Assembly (NCBI GenBank): GCA_020638135.1
Contig: JACKJE010000008.1
Location: 71,207-135,206 of the forward strand
Direction of reading: 5' to 3'
Source: Methylobacteriaceae bacterium
GTDB lineage: Bacteria > Pseudomonadota > Alphaproteobacteria > Rhizobiales > Beijerinckiaceae
Length of the DNA: 64,000 bases
Part shown: positions 49,912-60,056 of the stretch, in pieces
Position numbering within the stretch: position 1 is the first letter of the stretch
Layout of the letters: each line of letters starts with the position of its first letter
The notes under the pieces: model-generated
The model's database searches: none
Seen by the model: the letters and a program-made list of their open reading frames with translations, nothing else
What the model was told of the DNA's origin: nothing
Position numbers and translations under genes: made by a program

Positions 49912-51251
49912 AGAAATTTTCGCTCTTCGTCGCGCTGATCGCCGTGCTCGCCTACGCCGGCTGGCGCATGGGCTACATCAAACTGCCCGCGCAGAAGGAA
50001 CAGCAGGAGACGTTCACGCCGGGAGGCGGCGGTCCTGGAGGCGGTGGCGGCCCTGGCGGCGGCGGGCCGGCGATGGGCGGTCGGCGCGGCGGCTTCGACG
50101 GACCCGTCGTCATCACCGCCTTCGATCTGCGCAACGCCGACGTGCCCGTCACGCTCGACGCGATCGGCACGGCGCAGGCGTTGAACACGGTGACCGTGCG
50201 CTCGCAGGTCGAGGGCAAGCTGATCGAGGTGAATTTCAAGGAAGGCCAGGACGTGAAAGCGGGCGACGTGCTCGCGCGCATCGATCCGACCACCTATCAG
50301 GCGCAATATGATCAGGCCGTCGCCAAGAAGGCGCAGGACGAGGCGCAGCTTGCCAACGCGAAGATCGATCTGGAACGCTACACCAAACTCGCGCAGGGCA
50401 ATTTCAGTCCGAAGCAGCAGGCCGACACGCAGCGCGCTCTGGTCGCGCAGCTGACCGCGCAGGTGCGCGCCGACCAGGCGACGATCGACAATACCAAGGC
50501 GATCCTCGGCTATACGACGATCCGCTCGCCGCTCGACGGGCGCACCGGCATCCGTCTCGTCGACCCCGGCAATATCGTGCAGGCGAATGGCACGAATGGC
50601 ATTGTCGTCATCACGCAGGTCAAGCCGATCGCCGTCGTCTTCACGCTGGCGCAGCAGAACCTGCGCGCGGTGACGGGCGCGCTGGCGCGCGGGCCGCTCG
50701 ATGCGCAGGCCTTCGATTCCGGCATGACGAACGCCGTGGCGCGCGGGCAGGTGATCGTGGTCGACAACCAGGTCGATCCGGCGACCGGCACGGTGAAGAT
50801 CAAAGCCGTGTTCGACAATGCCGATCTTGCGCTGTGGCCGGGCCAGTTCGTCAATATCCGCGTGACGGTCGACGTGCTGAAGAACGCGATCGTCGCGCCG
50901 ACAGCCGCCGTACAGCGCGGGCCGAACGGCGCCTTCGTCTATGTGGTGAAGCCGGACGAGACGGCGACGCAGACGCCGGTCGTCGTCGGCCTGCAGAACG
51001 AGCGCGTGGCCGTGATCCAGTCCGGCCTCGCGCCGCCGGCCAAGGTCGCGACATCGGGCTTCGCGCGGTTGCGCGACGGCGCGAAAGTGCGCGTGATCGA
51101 TGTTCCGCGCGCGGGCGGCGAAGCGCGCAACGAGACGCCGGCGCCGGAGGCTTCGCCCGCCGCCGGCGCGCCGCCACGTGGCGAGGGGCAGGGCGGCGGC
51201 GAACGCGGCCGCCGGCGCAGACAGGGCGGCGGCGCGCCGGCCGGACAGTGA
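49908..51251 (+). CDS. RND efflux membrane-fusion adaptor (MdtA type)
   Basis: The periplasmic adaptor bridges the inner-membrane pump and the outer-membrane channel. It has an N-terminal membrane helix (about 4-22), a Gly/Pro-rich linker (about 36-60), the lipoyl/barrel-sandwich start VRSQVEGKLIEVNFKEGQDV and a coiled hairpin, then TTIRSPLDGRTGIRLVDPGN, VDPATGTVKIKAVFDNADL and WPGQFVNIRVTVDVLKNAIV. The C-terminus is a Gly/Arg-rich tail of 30 residues. Length is 447 residues. Confidence 0.94.
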   Translation: MKKFSLFVALIAVLAYAGWRMGYIKLPAQKEQQETFTPGGGGPGGGGGPGGGGPAMGGRRGGFDGPVVITAFDLRNADVPVTLDAIGTAQALNTVTVRSQVEGKLIEVNFKEGQDVKAGDVLARIDPTTYQAQYDQAVAKKAQDEAQLANAKIDLERYTKLAQGNFSPKQQADTQRALVAQLTAQVRADQATIDNTKAILGYTTIRSPLDGRTGIRLVDPGNIVQANGTNGIVVITQVKPIAVVFTLAQQNLRAVTGALARGPLDAQAFDSGMTNAVARGQVIVVDNQVDPATGTVKIKAVFDNADLALWPGQFVNIRVTVDVLKNAIVAPTAAVQRGPNGAFVYVVKPDETATQTPVVVGLQNERVAVIQSGLAPPAKVATSGFARLRDGAKVRVIDVPRAGGEARNETPAPEASPAAGAPPRGEGQGGGERGRRRRQGGGAPAGQ

Positions 51252-51270
51252 GCGGCGGGGGCGTCCGGCC

Positions 51271-54200
51271 ATGAACGTCTCCGCCCCTTTTATCGCGCGG
51301 CCCGTCGCCACCTCATTGCTTGGCATCGCCGTGCTGCTGGCTGGCCTGCTCGGCTATTCGCGCCTGCCGGTCTCGCCGCTGCCGCAGGTCGACTTTCCGA
51401 CCATCCAGGTGACGACGCAGCTGCCCGGCGCCAATCCGGACATCGTCGCTTCGCTGGTGACGGCCTCGCTCGAGCGGCAGTTCGGTCAGATTCCGGCGCT
51501 GGCGACCATGTCGTCGCAATCGTCCTTCGGCCTGTCGCAGATCACGCTGCAATTCGATCTCGACCGCGATATCGACGCCGCCGCGCAGGACGTGCAATCC
51601 GCGATCAACGCGTCGGCCTCCACGCTGCCGCGCAATCTTCCCTATCCGCCCGTCTATTCGAAAGTGAATCCGGCGGATTCGCCGATCATGATCCTGGCGC
51701 TGACATCGAAGAGCGCGTCGCTGCGGGCGATGAGCGACATCGCCGATACGCTGATCGGGCCGCGTCTCAGCGAGATTTCCGGCGTCGGCCATGTGTCGAT
51801 CGAGGGCGGCATCAAGCCGGCGATCCGCATCCAGGCCGATCTCGGGCGGCTCGGCGCCAATCGCCTCGGCCTCGAGGACCTGCGGCTCGCGATTGTCGGC
51901 GCCAATGTCGCCGGCGCCAAGGGCTCGCTCGACGGCGCGCGGCAAAGCTATACGATCGACGCCAACGACCAGATCCTGTCGGCCGAGGCCTACAAGAAGG
52001 TCGTGGTCGCCTATCGCAACGACGCGCCGATCATTCTGCGCGATGTGGCGCAAGTGATCGAGGGGCTCGAAAATTCGCGCACCGGCGGCTGGTATCAGGG
52101 CGAGCCCGCGGTCGTCATCGACGTGCAGCGCCAGCCCGGCGCCAATATCATCGCGACCGTCGACCTCTTGAAAAAGGAGCTGCCGCGGCTGGCGCGCGCG
52201 CTGCCGGCGGGCGTGGAGCTGAAGGCGGTGCACGACCGCACGGACGCGATCCGCGCCTCGATCGCCGACGTGCAATTCACGCTGGTGCTCGCGACCGTGC
52301 TGGTCGTGCTGGTCGTGCTCCTGTTCCTGCGCACGCTGCGCGCGACGCTGATCGCGGCCGTGGCCTTGCCGCTGTCGATCGTGGCGACATTCGGCGTGAT
52401 GTATCTGGCGGGCTTCAGTCTCGACAATCTCTCGCTGATGGCGCTGACCATCGGCACGGGATTCATCGTCGACGACGCGATCGTGATGATCGAGAATATC
52501 GTGCGCAAGATGGAGGGCGGCATGAAGCCGCTGCGCGCCGCCTATGCGGGCGCGCGCGAGATCGGCTTCACCGTCATCTCGCTCACCGTTTCGCTGATCG
52601 CCGTGTTCATCCCGCTCCTGTTCATGACCGGGCTCGTCGGCCGCATGTTCCGCGAATTCGCGCTGACGCTGTCGATCGCGGTCGTGGTTTCCGCGATCGT
52701 GTCGCTGACGCTGACGCCGATGATGTGCGGCCGGCTGCTGAAGCCGAAGAGCGAAACCGGCGAGGCGAGCCGCGAGGCCGAGGAGGCGACGGGCTGGATG
52801 CTGCGCGTCTACGAACGCACGCTGCGCTGGGCGATCGACCGCGAATTCCTGATGCTGGCGCTGACCGTCGGCACACTGGGGCTGACGATCTGGCTCTATG
52901 TCGTCGCGCCCAAGGGGTTCTTGCCGCTGCAGGACAACAGCCTGCTCGACGTGGTGGTGGAGGCCGCGCCCGACGCCTCCTTCGCGCAGATGACGCAGTT
53001 GCAGGAAAAGGCGTCGGCAATTTTCCGCAGCGATCCTGACGTACGCGGCGTCGTCAGCGTGCTCGGCGTCGGCGCGCTCAACGCCACGCCGAATGTCGGG
53101 CGCCTCGCCGTGACGCTGACGCCGCGCGACGAGCGCAAGACGGGCGCGCTCGAAATCGCCGAGCGGCTGCGCGCCAAGGCGAACGAGATCGGCGCCAATC
53201 TCTACGTCAAGCCGGTGCAGGACATCCAGATCGCCACGCGCGCGAGCCGGTCGCAATATCTGTACACGCTGACCGGCGCGGACGCCGATGAAGTCGCGGA
53301 CTGGGCGCGCAAGATCGCGGAGCGGCTGCGCGCCTCGCCGATCCTGCGCAATCTCGCGGAAGAGACGCAGGAAGGCGGCCTGCGCACGATGATCCACATC
53401 GACCGTGATGCGGCGGGCCGCCTCGGCGTGACCGCGCAGAACATCGACGATGCGCTCAACAACGCCTTCGGCCAGCGGCAGGTTTCGACCATCTATGCGC
53501 AATCGAACCAGTATCGCGTGATCCTGGAAGCCGATCCGGTCTACCAGCAGGATCCCGGCGCCTTGCAGAAACTTTACGTATCGGGCTCGGCGGGCGGCGT
53601 GCAGACGCCGCTGTCGGCGGTGGCGCGCTTCGAAGCGACCGAGGCGCCGCTCGCGGTCGCGCATCAGGACCAGTTCCCTGCCGCCACGCTTAGCTTCGAC
53701 ATTGCGCGCGGCGCGTCGCTCGGCCAGGCCGTCGAGGCGATCAAGCAGGCGGAGAGCGATGTCGGCATGCCCGGTTCGATCACCGGCGCCTTTTCCGGCG
53801 ACGCCGCGGAATTTCGCAAGTCGCTGGCGAGCGAACCCTGGCTGCTGCTGGCGGCCGTCGTCACCATCTATCTCGTGCTCGGCATGCTCTACGAGAGCTA
53901 CGCCCATCCCTTCACCATCCTCACCACCCTACCGTCGGCGGGCGTCGGCGCGCTGCTGGCGCTGCGGCTGACAGGCAATAATCTTTCCGTCGTCGCGCTG
54001 ATCGGCATCGTGCTGCTGATGGGCATCGTGAAGAAGAATGCGATCATGATGATCGACTTCGCGCTGGAGGCCGAACGGCACGAGGGCCTGAGCCCGCGCG
54101 ACTCGATTCTGCGCGCCTGCCTCTTGCGCTTCCGGCCGATCATGATGACGACGCTGGCCGCGCTGTTCGGCGCGGTGCCGCTCGCTTTCGCCTCGGGCGT

Positions 54201-54387
54201 CGGCAGCGAGCTGCGCATCCCGCTCGGCGTCACCATCATCGGCGGCCTGCTGCTCAGCCAATTGCTGACGCTGTACACGACGCCGGTCGTCTATCTCGCG
54301 GTCGAGCGGCTGCGCCTGCGGCTCGGCGGGCGCACCAGCGCCGAGCAGCATGAATTCGAGCGCGAACTCAGGGAGGGCGAGGCGTGA
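51271..54387 (+). CDS. RND efflux permease, MdtB type
   Basis: A 1038-residue inner-membrane proton/drug antiporter subunit of the hydrophobe/amphiphile efflux family. The start MNVSAPFIARPVATSLLGIA is typical of MdtB-like pumps, and QLPGANPDIVASLVTASLER, TIGTGFIVDDAIVMIENIVR and FRPIMMTTLAALFGAVPLAF are the family motifs; the Asp pair of helix 4 is in VDDAIVM. Together with the next gene it forms a two-permease pump like MdtBC. It starts 19 bases after the adaptor gene. Confidence 0.95.
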   Translation: MNVSAPFIARPVATSLLGIAVLLAGLLGYSRLPVSPLPQVDFPTIQVTTQLPGANPDIVASLVTASLERQFGQIPALATMSSQSSFGLSQITLQFDLDRDIDAAAQDVQSAINASASTLPRNLPYPPVYSKVNPADSPIMILALTSKSASLRAMSDIADTLIGPRLSEISGVGHVSIEGGIKPAIRIQADLGRLGANRLGLEDLRLAIVGANVAGAKGSLDGARQSYTIDANDQILSAEAYKKVVVAYRNDAPIILRDVAQVIEGLENSRTGGWYQGEPAVVIDVQRQPGANIIATVDLLKKELPRLARALPAGVELKAVHDRTDAIRASIADVQFTLVLATVLVVLVVLLFLRTLRATLIAAVALPLSIVATFGVMYLAGFSLDNLSLMALTIGTGFIVDDAIVMIENIVRKMEGGMKPLRAAYAGAREIGFTVISLTVSLIAVFIPLLFMTGLVGRMFREFALTLSIAVVVSAIVSLTLTPMMCGRLLKPKSETGEASREAEEATGWMLRVYERTLRWAIDREFLMLALTVGTLGLTIWLYVVAPKGFLPLQDNSLLDVVVEAAPDASFAQMTQLQEKASAIFRSDPDVRGVVSVLGVGALNATPNVGRLAVTLTPRDERKTGALEIAERLRAKANEIGANLYVKPVQDIQIATRASRSQYLYTLTGADADEVADWARKIAERLRASPILRNLAEETQEGGLRTMIHIDRDAAGRLGVTAQNIDDALNNAFGQRQVSTIYAQSNQYRVILEADPVYQQDPGALQKLYVSGSAGGVQTPLSAVARFEATEAPLAVAHQDQFPAATLSFDIARGASLGQAVEAIKQAESDVGMPGSITGAFSGDAAEFRKSLASEPWLLLAAVVTIYLVLGMLYESYAHPFTILTTLPSAGVGALLALRLTGNNLSVVALIGIVLLMGIVKKNAIMMIDFALEAERHEGLSPRDSILRACLLRFRPIMMTTLAALFGAVPLAFASGVGSELRIPLGVTIIGGLLLSQLLTLYTTPVVYLAVERLRLRLGGRTSAEQHEFERELREGEA

Positions 54388-57300
54388 GCATTTCGACGCC
54401 CTTCATCCGGCGTCCCGTCGCGACCACGCTGATGGCGGTCGGCCTGTTTCTCACGGGCCTGGTCGCCTATTTCTTCCTGCCGGTCTCGAGCCTGCCCTCG
54501 ATCGATTTTCCGACGATCCGTATCATTGCGACCCGGCCCGGCGCCGATCCCGCGACCATGGCGGCGAGCGTCGCCGCGCCGCTCGAACGGCGCCTGTCGG
54601 AAATCGCCAGCGTCGCCGAACTGACGTCGGTCAGTTCGCTCGGCGGCACCGTGGTGACGGTGCAATTCGATCTCAAGCGGCCGATCGACAAGGCCGCGCA
54701 GGACGTGCAATCGGCGATCAACGCCGCCATCGGCGATCTGCCGTCCGACCTGCCGGCGCCGCCGCAATTCCGCAAGGCCAATCCCGCGGCCATGCCGGTG
54801 CTGATCCTGGCGCTGACATCCGACAGCCTGCCGGCGAGCGCGCTCTACGACGCCGCCGACACGGTGATCGCGCAAAAGCTGAGCCAGGTCGAAGGCGTCG
54901 CCGAAGTGCAGGTGAACGGCGCCGAACAGCCGGCGATCCGCATCCAGGTCGATCCCGCGCGGCTTGCGTCCATGGGCGTCGGTCTCGATACGATCGCCGG
55001 CGCGGTGTCGGCGGCCGATGCGCATGGTCCCGTCGGCTCCTGGGAAGGCGCGGCGCGCGCCGGCAGCTATGCGACCGACGACCAGCTGTCCTCGCCCGAC
55101 GATTATCGCAAGATCGTGATCCGCACGTCGAACGGCCCGGTGCGGCTCGCCGATATCGCGACCATCGACCGCTCGGTGCGCAACACGCGTTCGGCCGGCT
55201 GGTTCAACAAGAAGCCGGCGGTGCTGCTGTTCATCACCAAACAGCCCGACGCCAATGTGATCGACACGGTCGACCGCGTGAAGGCGCTGCTGCCCGAGGT
55301 CAAGCGCTGGATTCCGGCGAGCATCGACATCACCACGCTGACCGATCGCACGACGACGATCCGCGCGAGCATTCACGAAATCCAGTTCACGTTGATGGTG
55401 AGCATCGCGCTCGTGATGGCGGTCGTGCTGCTGTTCGTGCGGCGCGCGGCGCCGACGATCGCGGCCGGCGTGACTGTGCCGTTGTCGCTGGCCGGCACGT
55501 TTGCCTGCATGTATGCGGCGAATTTCTCGATCGACAATATTTCGCTGATGGCGGTGATCGTCGCGGTCGGATTCGTCGTCGACGATGCGATCGTGATGAT
55601 CGAGAATGTCTATCGCAATCTGGAGATGGGCAAGCGGCCGGTCGCCGCCGCGCTCGACGGGGCGCGACAAATCGGCTTCACCGTCGTCTCGATCAGCCTG
55701 TCGCTGGCGGCGGCCTTCATTCCGCTGATCTTCCTGCCGGGCATTCCCGGCAAACTGTTCCGCGAATTCTCGATGACCCTGGTGTTCGCCATCGCGGTCT
55801 CGACCTTCGTCTCGCTGAGCGTGACGCCGATGATCTGCGCGCGCTACATGAAGCGGCCCGAACATGAGCGCCACACATGGCTCGACAGGCTGGTGGAAGG
55901 CGCGCTGGCGCGCATCGTCGCCGGCTACGGGCGCGGCCTCAAGGCGGCGATCGGCCATCCCTGGATGTCGCTTGTCGTCATCGCGGGCGTGATCGGGCTG
56001 ACCGTGCAGCTCTATCGCATCGTGCCCAAGGGCTATATTCCGCAGGACGACACGGGGCTGATTTTCAGCTTCACGGAAGGTTCGGCGGACGTGTCCTTCA
56101 GCGCGATGGCCGCCTATCAGCAGCGCGCGGTCGATATGATCACCGCGGATGCGGACGTGCAGAACGTCGCCTCCTTCATCGGCGGCACGCGCTCGTTCAG
56201 CCAGGGGCGCATCTTCATCGCTCTGAAGCCGCAGGGCGTGCGCTCGGGATCGTCGCGCGACGTGATCAACCGGCTGCGCGGCAAGCTGGCGCGCATGCCC
56301 GGCATCACGGTCTTCATGTTCCCGGTGCAGGACGTGCGCGCGGGCGGACGCGAGAGCAAGTCGCAGTATCAGTTCACGCTGTGGGATCCCTCGCTCGACG
56401 AACTCGCGGAATGGACGCCGAAAATCGTGGAGCGGCTGCGGAAATTGCCTGAGCTTGCCGATGTGACGACCGATCGCGAGCGCGGCGGATTGCGCGCCAA
56501 TGTCGTGATCGACCGGCAGGCGGCGGCGCGCTACGGCGTGCGCATCCAGGATATCGATACGGCGCTCAACACGGCCTTCGGGCAGCGCCAGAGCGCGATC
56601 ATCTACACGCAGCGCAACCAGTATCGCGTGATCGTGGAAAGCCTCGCCGCGCGCCAGCGCGATCCGACGGACCTGTCGGGCCTGTTCGTCTCGGCCTCCG
56701 CCACCGTTCAGACGCCGCCCGCGACCTCGAATTTCGCCGTACCGGCGCGCCATCAGGTGCCGCTCAGCGCGGTCGCGCGCATCGAGCGCTCGGCCATGTC
56801 GCTGCAGGTCAATCACCAGGGCTCGTTCCCGGCGATCACCATCAGCTTCAATCTCGCGCCCGGCGCCACGCTGCAGGCGGCGACGCAGGCGGTGGACAAG
56901 GCGGTGGCGGAGATGAATCCACCCGACAACCTGCGCACCGAATTTGCGGGCGAAGCGCGCGACTTCCGCTCGTCGTCGGGCGGGCAGGGCATGCTGATCG
57001 TGATCGCGCTGCTTGCCGTGTACCTCATCCTCGGCATTCTCTACGAGAGCCTGATCCATCCGGTGACGATCCTGTCGACCTTGCCGTCGGCCGGTCTCGG
57101 CGCGCTGCTGGCGCTGATGCTGTTCGGCTCGGAGCTGACGCTGATCGCCTTCATCGGCATCATTCTGCTGATCGGCATCGTCAAGAAGAACGGCATCATG
57201 CTCGTCGATTTCGCCGTGCAGGCGCAGCGCGAGAAAGGGCTGAACGCGGCGGAGGCCGCCTATGAAGCCGCGCTCGAACGGTTCCGCCCGATCATGATGA

Positions 57301-57518
57301 CAACGCTGGCCGCGCTGTTCGGCGCGCTGCCGCTGGCGCTGGCGACCGGCGCCGGCGCGGAACTGCGCCGCCCGCTCGGCATCACCATCGTCGGCGGTCT
57401 GGTGCTGTCGCAGATCCTGACGCTCTACACGACGCCGGTGATCTATCTGCTGATGGACAAGTTCTCGCGCAAGCGGCGCGACGAGGAGGAGGAAGAGGCG
57501 CGGGCTGCGGCGGAATAG
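54384..57518 (+). CDS. RND efflux permease, MdtC type
   Basis: The second permease (1044 residues), overlapping the first by four bases (GTGA). Features are MSISTPFIRRPVATTLMAVG, RPGADPATMAASVAAPLERR, VAVGFVVDDAIVMIENVYRN and FRPIMMTTLAALFGALPLAL. Two large periplasmic loops follow helices 1 and 7. It works presumably as a heterotrimer with the preceding protein. It ends in a short charged tail (SRKRRDEEEEEAR). No local regulator is present. Confidence 0.95.
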   Translation: MSISTPFIRRPVATTLMAVGLFLTGLVAYFFLPVSSLPSIDFPTIRIIATRPGADPATMAASVAAPLERRLSEIASVAELTSVSSLGGTVVTVQFDLKRPIDKAAQDVQSAINAAIGDLPSDLPAPPQFRKANPAAMPVLILALTSDSLPASALYDAADTVIAQKLSQVEGVAEVQVNGAEQPAIRIQVDPARLASMGVGLDTIAGAVSAADAHGPVGSWEGAARAGSYATDDQLSSPDDYRKIVIRTSNGPVRLADIATIDRSVRNTRSAGWFNKKPAVLLFITKQPDANVIDTVDRVKALLPEVKRWIPASIDITTLTDRTTTIRASIHEIQFTLMVSIALVMAVVLLFVRRAAPTIAAGVTVPLSLAGTFACMYAANFSIDNISLMAVIVAVGFVVDDAIVMIENVYRNLEMGKRPVAAALDGARQIGFTVVSISLSLAAAFIPLIFLPGIPGKLFREFSMTLVFAIAVSTFVSLSVTPMICARYMKRPEHERHTWLDRLVEGALARIVAGYGRGLKAAIGHPWMSLVVIAGVIGLTVQLYRIVPKGYIPQDDTGLIFSFTEGSADVSFSAMAAYQQRAVDMITADADVQNVASFIGGTRSFSQGRIFIALKPQGVRSGSSRDVINRLRGKLARMPGITVFMFPVQDVRAGGRESKSQYQFTLWDPSLDELAEWTPKIVERLRKLPELADVTTDRERGGLRANVVIDRQAAARYGVRIQDIDTALNTAFGQRQSAIIYTQRNQYRVIVESLAARQRDPTDLSGLFVSASATVQTPPATSNFAVPARHQVPLSAVARIERSAMSLQVNHQGSFPAITISFNLAPGATLQAATQAVDKAVAEMNPPDNLRTEFAGEARDFRSSSGGQGMLIVIALLAVYLILGILYESLIHPVTILSTLPSAGLGALLALMLFGSELTLIAFIGIILLIGIVKKNGIMLVDFAVQAQREKGLNAAEAAYEAALERFRPIMMTTLAALFGALPLALATGAGAELRRPLGITIVGGLVLSQILTLYTTPVIYLLMDKFSRKRRDEEEEEARAAAE

Positions 57519-57537
57519 GGGCGGCGCAGAGGAGAGT

Positions 57538-57652
57538 CGTCATTGGAGCCAACGGGTCGCGCGAAGCGCGCCCGATGACAGGCTCCGCGAAGCACTCCAG
57601 AGCCACGATCCGGCGCTGGATTGCTTCGTCGTTTCACTCCTCGCAATGACGG
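57538..57652. repeat. Rhizobiales-type intergenic repeat cluster
   Basis: The 153-base gap between the pump operon and purD is filled by repeat-like sequence: TCGTCATTGGAGCCAACGGG, a hairpin CGCGCGAAGCGCG, then GCTCCGCGAAGCACTCCAG and CTGGATTGCTTCG, ending CTCCTCGCAATGACG. Such elements are dispersed in many Rhizobiales genomes. They may also act as the terminator between the convergent genes. Confidence 0.55.
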
Positions 57653-57671
57653 CAATACGCATGGCGAAAGC

Positions 57672-58934
57672 CTATAGCGCCCGCCAGCCGATGTCCTGCC
57701 GGCAGAACCCGTCGGCGAAGTCGATCTGTGCGACGCCCGCATAAGCGCGCTCGCGCGCCGCGCGCACATCCGGCCCGAACCCCGTCACATTGAGCACGCG
57801 CCCGCCATTGGCGAGGAGTTTTTCGCCCGAGCGCTTGGTGCCGGCGTGCGTCACGACGACGCCTTCCAGCGCGTTCGCCTTGTCTATGCCGATGATCTCC
57901 CCGCCCTTCCGCGGCGCAGCCGGGTAGCCCTTGGCGGCCAGCACGACGGTCAGCGCGCTCACCGGCTTCAGGTTCACGCGCGCCGCGTCAAGCCTTCCAC
58001 GCGCGCAAGAATCCAGAAGCATCAGCAGATCGTCGGCGACGCGCGGCAGGATCACCTGCGTTTCCGGATCGCCGAAGCGCGTGTTGAACTCGATCAGCTT
58101 CGGCCCGTCCTTGCCGATCATCAGGCCGGCGAACAGCACGCCCTTGAACGGCATGCCCGCTTCCGCCATCGCGCGCACGGTCGGCTCGACGATTTCGGCC
58201 ATCACGCGCTGTGCGATCGCATCCGTCACGACCGGCGCCGGCGAATAGGCGCCCATTCCGCCGGTGTTCGGCCCCGTGTCGCCTTCGCCGACGCGCTTGT
58301 GGTCCTGCGCCGACGCCAGCGCCAGCGCACGCGACCCGTCGCACAAAGCGAAGAACGAAGCTTCCTCGCCTTCGAGAAATTCCTCCACCACGACTTCCGC
58401 GCCCGCCGCGCCGAAGGCGCCCTCAAAGCAGGCGGCGACGGCGGCCTCCGCCTCGGCCAGCGTCATGGCGACGACGACGCCCTTGCCGGCGGCTAGCCCG
58501 TCGGCCTTCACCACGATTGGCGCGCCGTGCTTGCGCACATAGGCCAGCGCGCTGTCGCGATCGACAAAGCGCCCATAGGCGCCGGTCGGAATGTTCGCGC
58601 GCGCGCATAGGTCCTTGGTGAAGCCCTTGGAGCCTTCGAGCTGGGCCGCCGCCTTCGAAGGGCCGAAAGCCGCGATCCCTGCCGCCTCCAGCGAATCGAC
58701 AATGCCTTCGACCAGCGGCAGCTCCGGCCCGACCACGACGAGATCGATTTTCATCAGCCTGCAGAAATTGACCACCGCCGCGTGGTCGGCCGTGTCTACC
58801 GTCACGCATTCCGCCACCGCGGCGATGCCGGGATTGCCGGGCGCGCAGAAAAGTCTGGTCAGGCGCGGGCTCGCGGCCAGCGCATTGGCGAGCGCATGTT
58901 CGCGCCCGCCGGAGCCGATCAGCAAAACGTTCAT
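57672..58934 (-). CDS. purD: Phosphoribosylamine-glycine ligase
   Basis: PurD makes glycinamide ribonucleotide in purine synthesis. The 420-residue protein starts MNVLLIGSGGREHALANALA and has the ATP-grasp domain with VVVGPELPLVEGIVDSLEAA, VVKADGLAAGKGVVVAM, GEEASFFALCDG, DHKRVGEGDTGPNTGGMGAYS and EFNTRFGDPETQ. ATG 58934 is chosen; the upstream frame adds 34 unrelated residues. It stands alone, convergent with the pump operon. Confidence 0.97.
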   Translation of the reverse strand: MNVLLIGSGGREHALANALAASPRLTRLFCAPGNPGIAAVAECVTVDTADHAAVVNFCRLMKIDLVVVGPELPLVEGIVDSLEAAGIAAFGPSKAAAQLEGSKGFTKDLCARANIPTGAYGRFVDRDSALAYVRKHGAPIVVKADGLAAGKGVVVAMTLAEAEAAVAACFEGAFGAAGAEVVVEEFLEGEEASFFALCDGSRALALASAQDHKRVGEGDTGPNTGGMGAYSPAPVVTDAIAQRVMAEIVEPTVRAMAEAGMPFKGVLFAGLMIGKDGPKLIEFNTRFGDPETQVILPRVADDLLMLLDSCARGRLDAARVNLKPVSALTVVLAAKGYPAAPRKGGEIIGIDKANALEGVVVTHAGTKRSGEKLLANGGRVLNVTGFGPDVRAARERAYAGVAQIDFADGFCRQDIGWRAL

Positions 58935-59080
58935 GGCCGCCTTCCCGGAATTTCGCCGCCTCATATCAGGCGCGACGGGAAATGTCAGGACGCGCCCGGC
59001 CATGCAGGCGCGGACGCCCGCGACAAGGGCGGGCATGAGAGCTACAAAAGAAGTGGACCATCATAGGTTTGGGGGATGCG

Positions 59081-60052
59081 ATGCGTACGATTTGTCTGAC
59101 GGCGGCCGCCATTGTGATCGCCGCCCCCGCAGCCGCCATGGACTGCAAGGCGGCGCGCGGCGACGTCGACAAGGCGATCTGCGCTTCCCCGCAGGCGGTA
59201 GCGGCCGACGAGGCTATGGTCGCCGCCTATAATGCGTTGCGCGGGCGCATGAGCCCGCCCGAACGCGAGGCGCTGCTCGTTTCGCAGCGCGCGTGGATCA
59301 AGCGGCGCGGCTACAGCTGCGAGGCGGACAAGGCGGGCTATGCGCAATGCCTGACGAAAGAAACCGACCAGCGCCGCGCTTTCTTCGACGCAATGCCGGA
59401 GGGCGGGCCGGGCGTCGCCTCGGCGCTGCAGCCGGTCATCGTCGCAAAACCCGGCAAGCCGCGCGACTGGGAGATCGACGTCGAACTGCTCAGGTTCGTG
59501 GAGCCGAAAACGCCGGGCGAAAGGACCTTCAATGCGCAGGTCGCGAAAATGTTGAAGGACATTCCGACCGACCGAAGCGAAATCGAGCGCGGCCAGACCT
59601 TTTCGCACGACGTCTGGATGCGCGTCACATGGCTGTCGCCGCGCCTGATCTCGGCGCGCATCGAGGGCTACGGATTTTCCGGCGGCGCGCACGGCAATCC
59701 GACCACCGTCGGCCTCAACATCGACACGCAGAGCGGCCGCAAGCTCGCGTTCGCCGACGCCTTCGACGGGGCGGCGCGCGCAAAGCTGGCCGACGGCTGC
59801 CTGGCGAAAATCACGCCCGAAAAGATCAAGCGAGGCATGGACGAGCCCAAGGGCGACGAGTTGAAGCAATTGCGCGCGAATATCGACGAGACCCTGTCGA
59901 GCCTCGACACCTGGAATTTCTCGGCCGGGGGCGCGACCATCGTGTTCGAGCACTATTCCATCGGCTCCTATGCCGAGGGCGCCTACGAATGCGAGGTCCC
60001 GCTCGCGCGTCTCAGGGAACTCGCGAAAAAGGGCTTCCCGCTGCCGGAATGA
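59081..60052 (+). CDS. Secreted protein with LprI N-terminal and DUF3298-like domains
   Basis: A signal peptide (about 20 residues, ending PAAAMDC) is followed by an LprI-type (PF07007) domain with a cysteine pattern in MDCKAARGDVDKAICASP, LLVSQRAWIKRRGYSCEAD and YAQCL. The second half (about residues 115-320) fits DUF3298/RsiV-like domains, with YGFSGGAHGNPTTVGLNIDT and KLAFADAFDGAARAKL. The LprI domain inhibits lysozyme in some species. GGGGGA lies at 59070-59075 before ATG 59081. Role here: periplasmic, otherwise unknown. Confidence 0.8.
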   Translation: MRTICLTAAAIVIAAPAAAMDCKAARGDVDKAICASPQAVAADEAMVAAYNALRGRMSPPEREALLVSQRAWIKRRGYSCEADKAGYAQCLTKETDQRRAFFDAMPEGGPGVASALQPVIVAKPGKPRDWEIDVELLRFVEPKTPGERTFNAQVAKMLKDIPTDRSEIERGQTFSHDVWMRVTWLSPRLISARIEGYGFSGGAHGNPTTVGLNIDTQSGRKLAFADAFDGAARAKLADGCLAKITPEKIKRGMDEPKGDELKQLRANIDETLSSLDTWNFSAGGATIVFEHYSIGSYAEGAYECEVPLARLRELAKKGFPLPE

Positions 60053-60056
60053 GCGC

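Noticed and set aside
50000..50095. G-rich repeat in the adaptor gene as a structured DNA element
   Set aside because: It encodes a Gly/Pro linker in frame and is explained by coding.
51313..53907. Open frame of more than 860 codons on the minus strand opposite the first RND permease
   Set aside because: It is the mirror of a high-GC coding gene, rich in Arg/His/Asp, without any domain pattern, while the plus strand gives a clear RND permease.
54291..57059. Open frame of more than 900 codons on the minus strand opposite the second RND permease
   Set aside because: Same reason: low-complexity Arg/Asp/His composition and a clear plus-strand gene.
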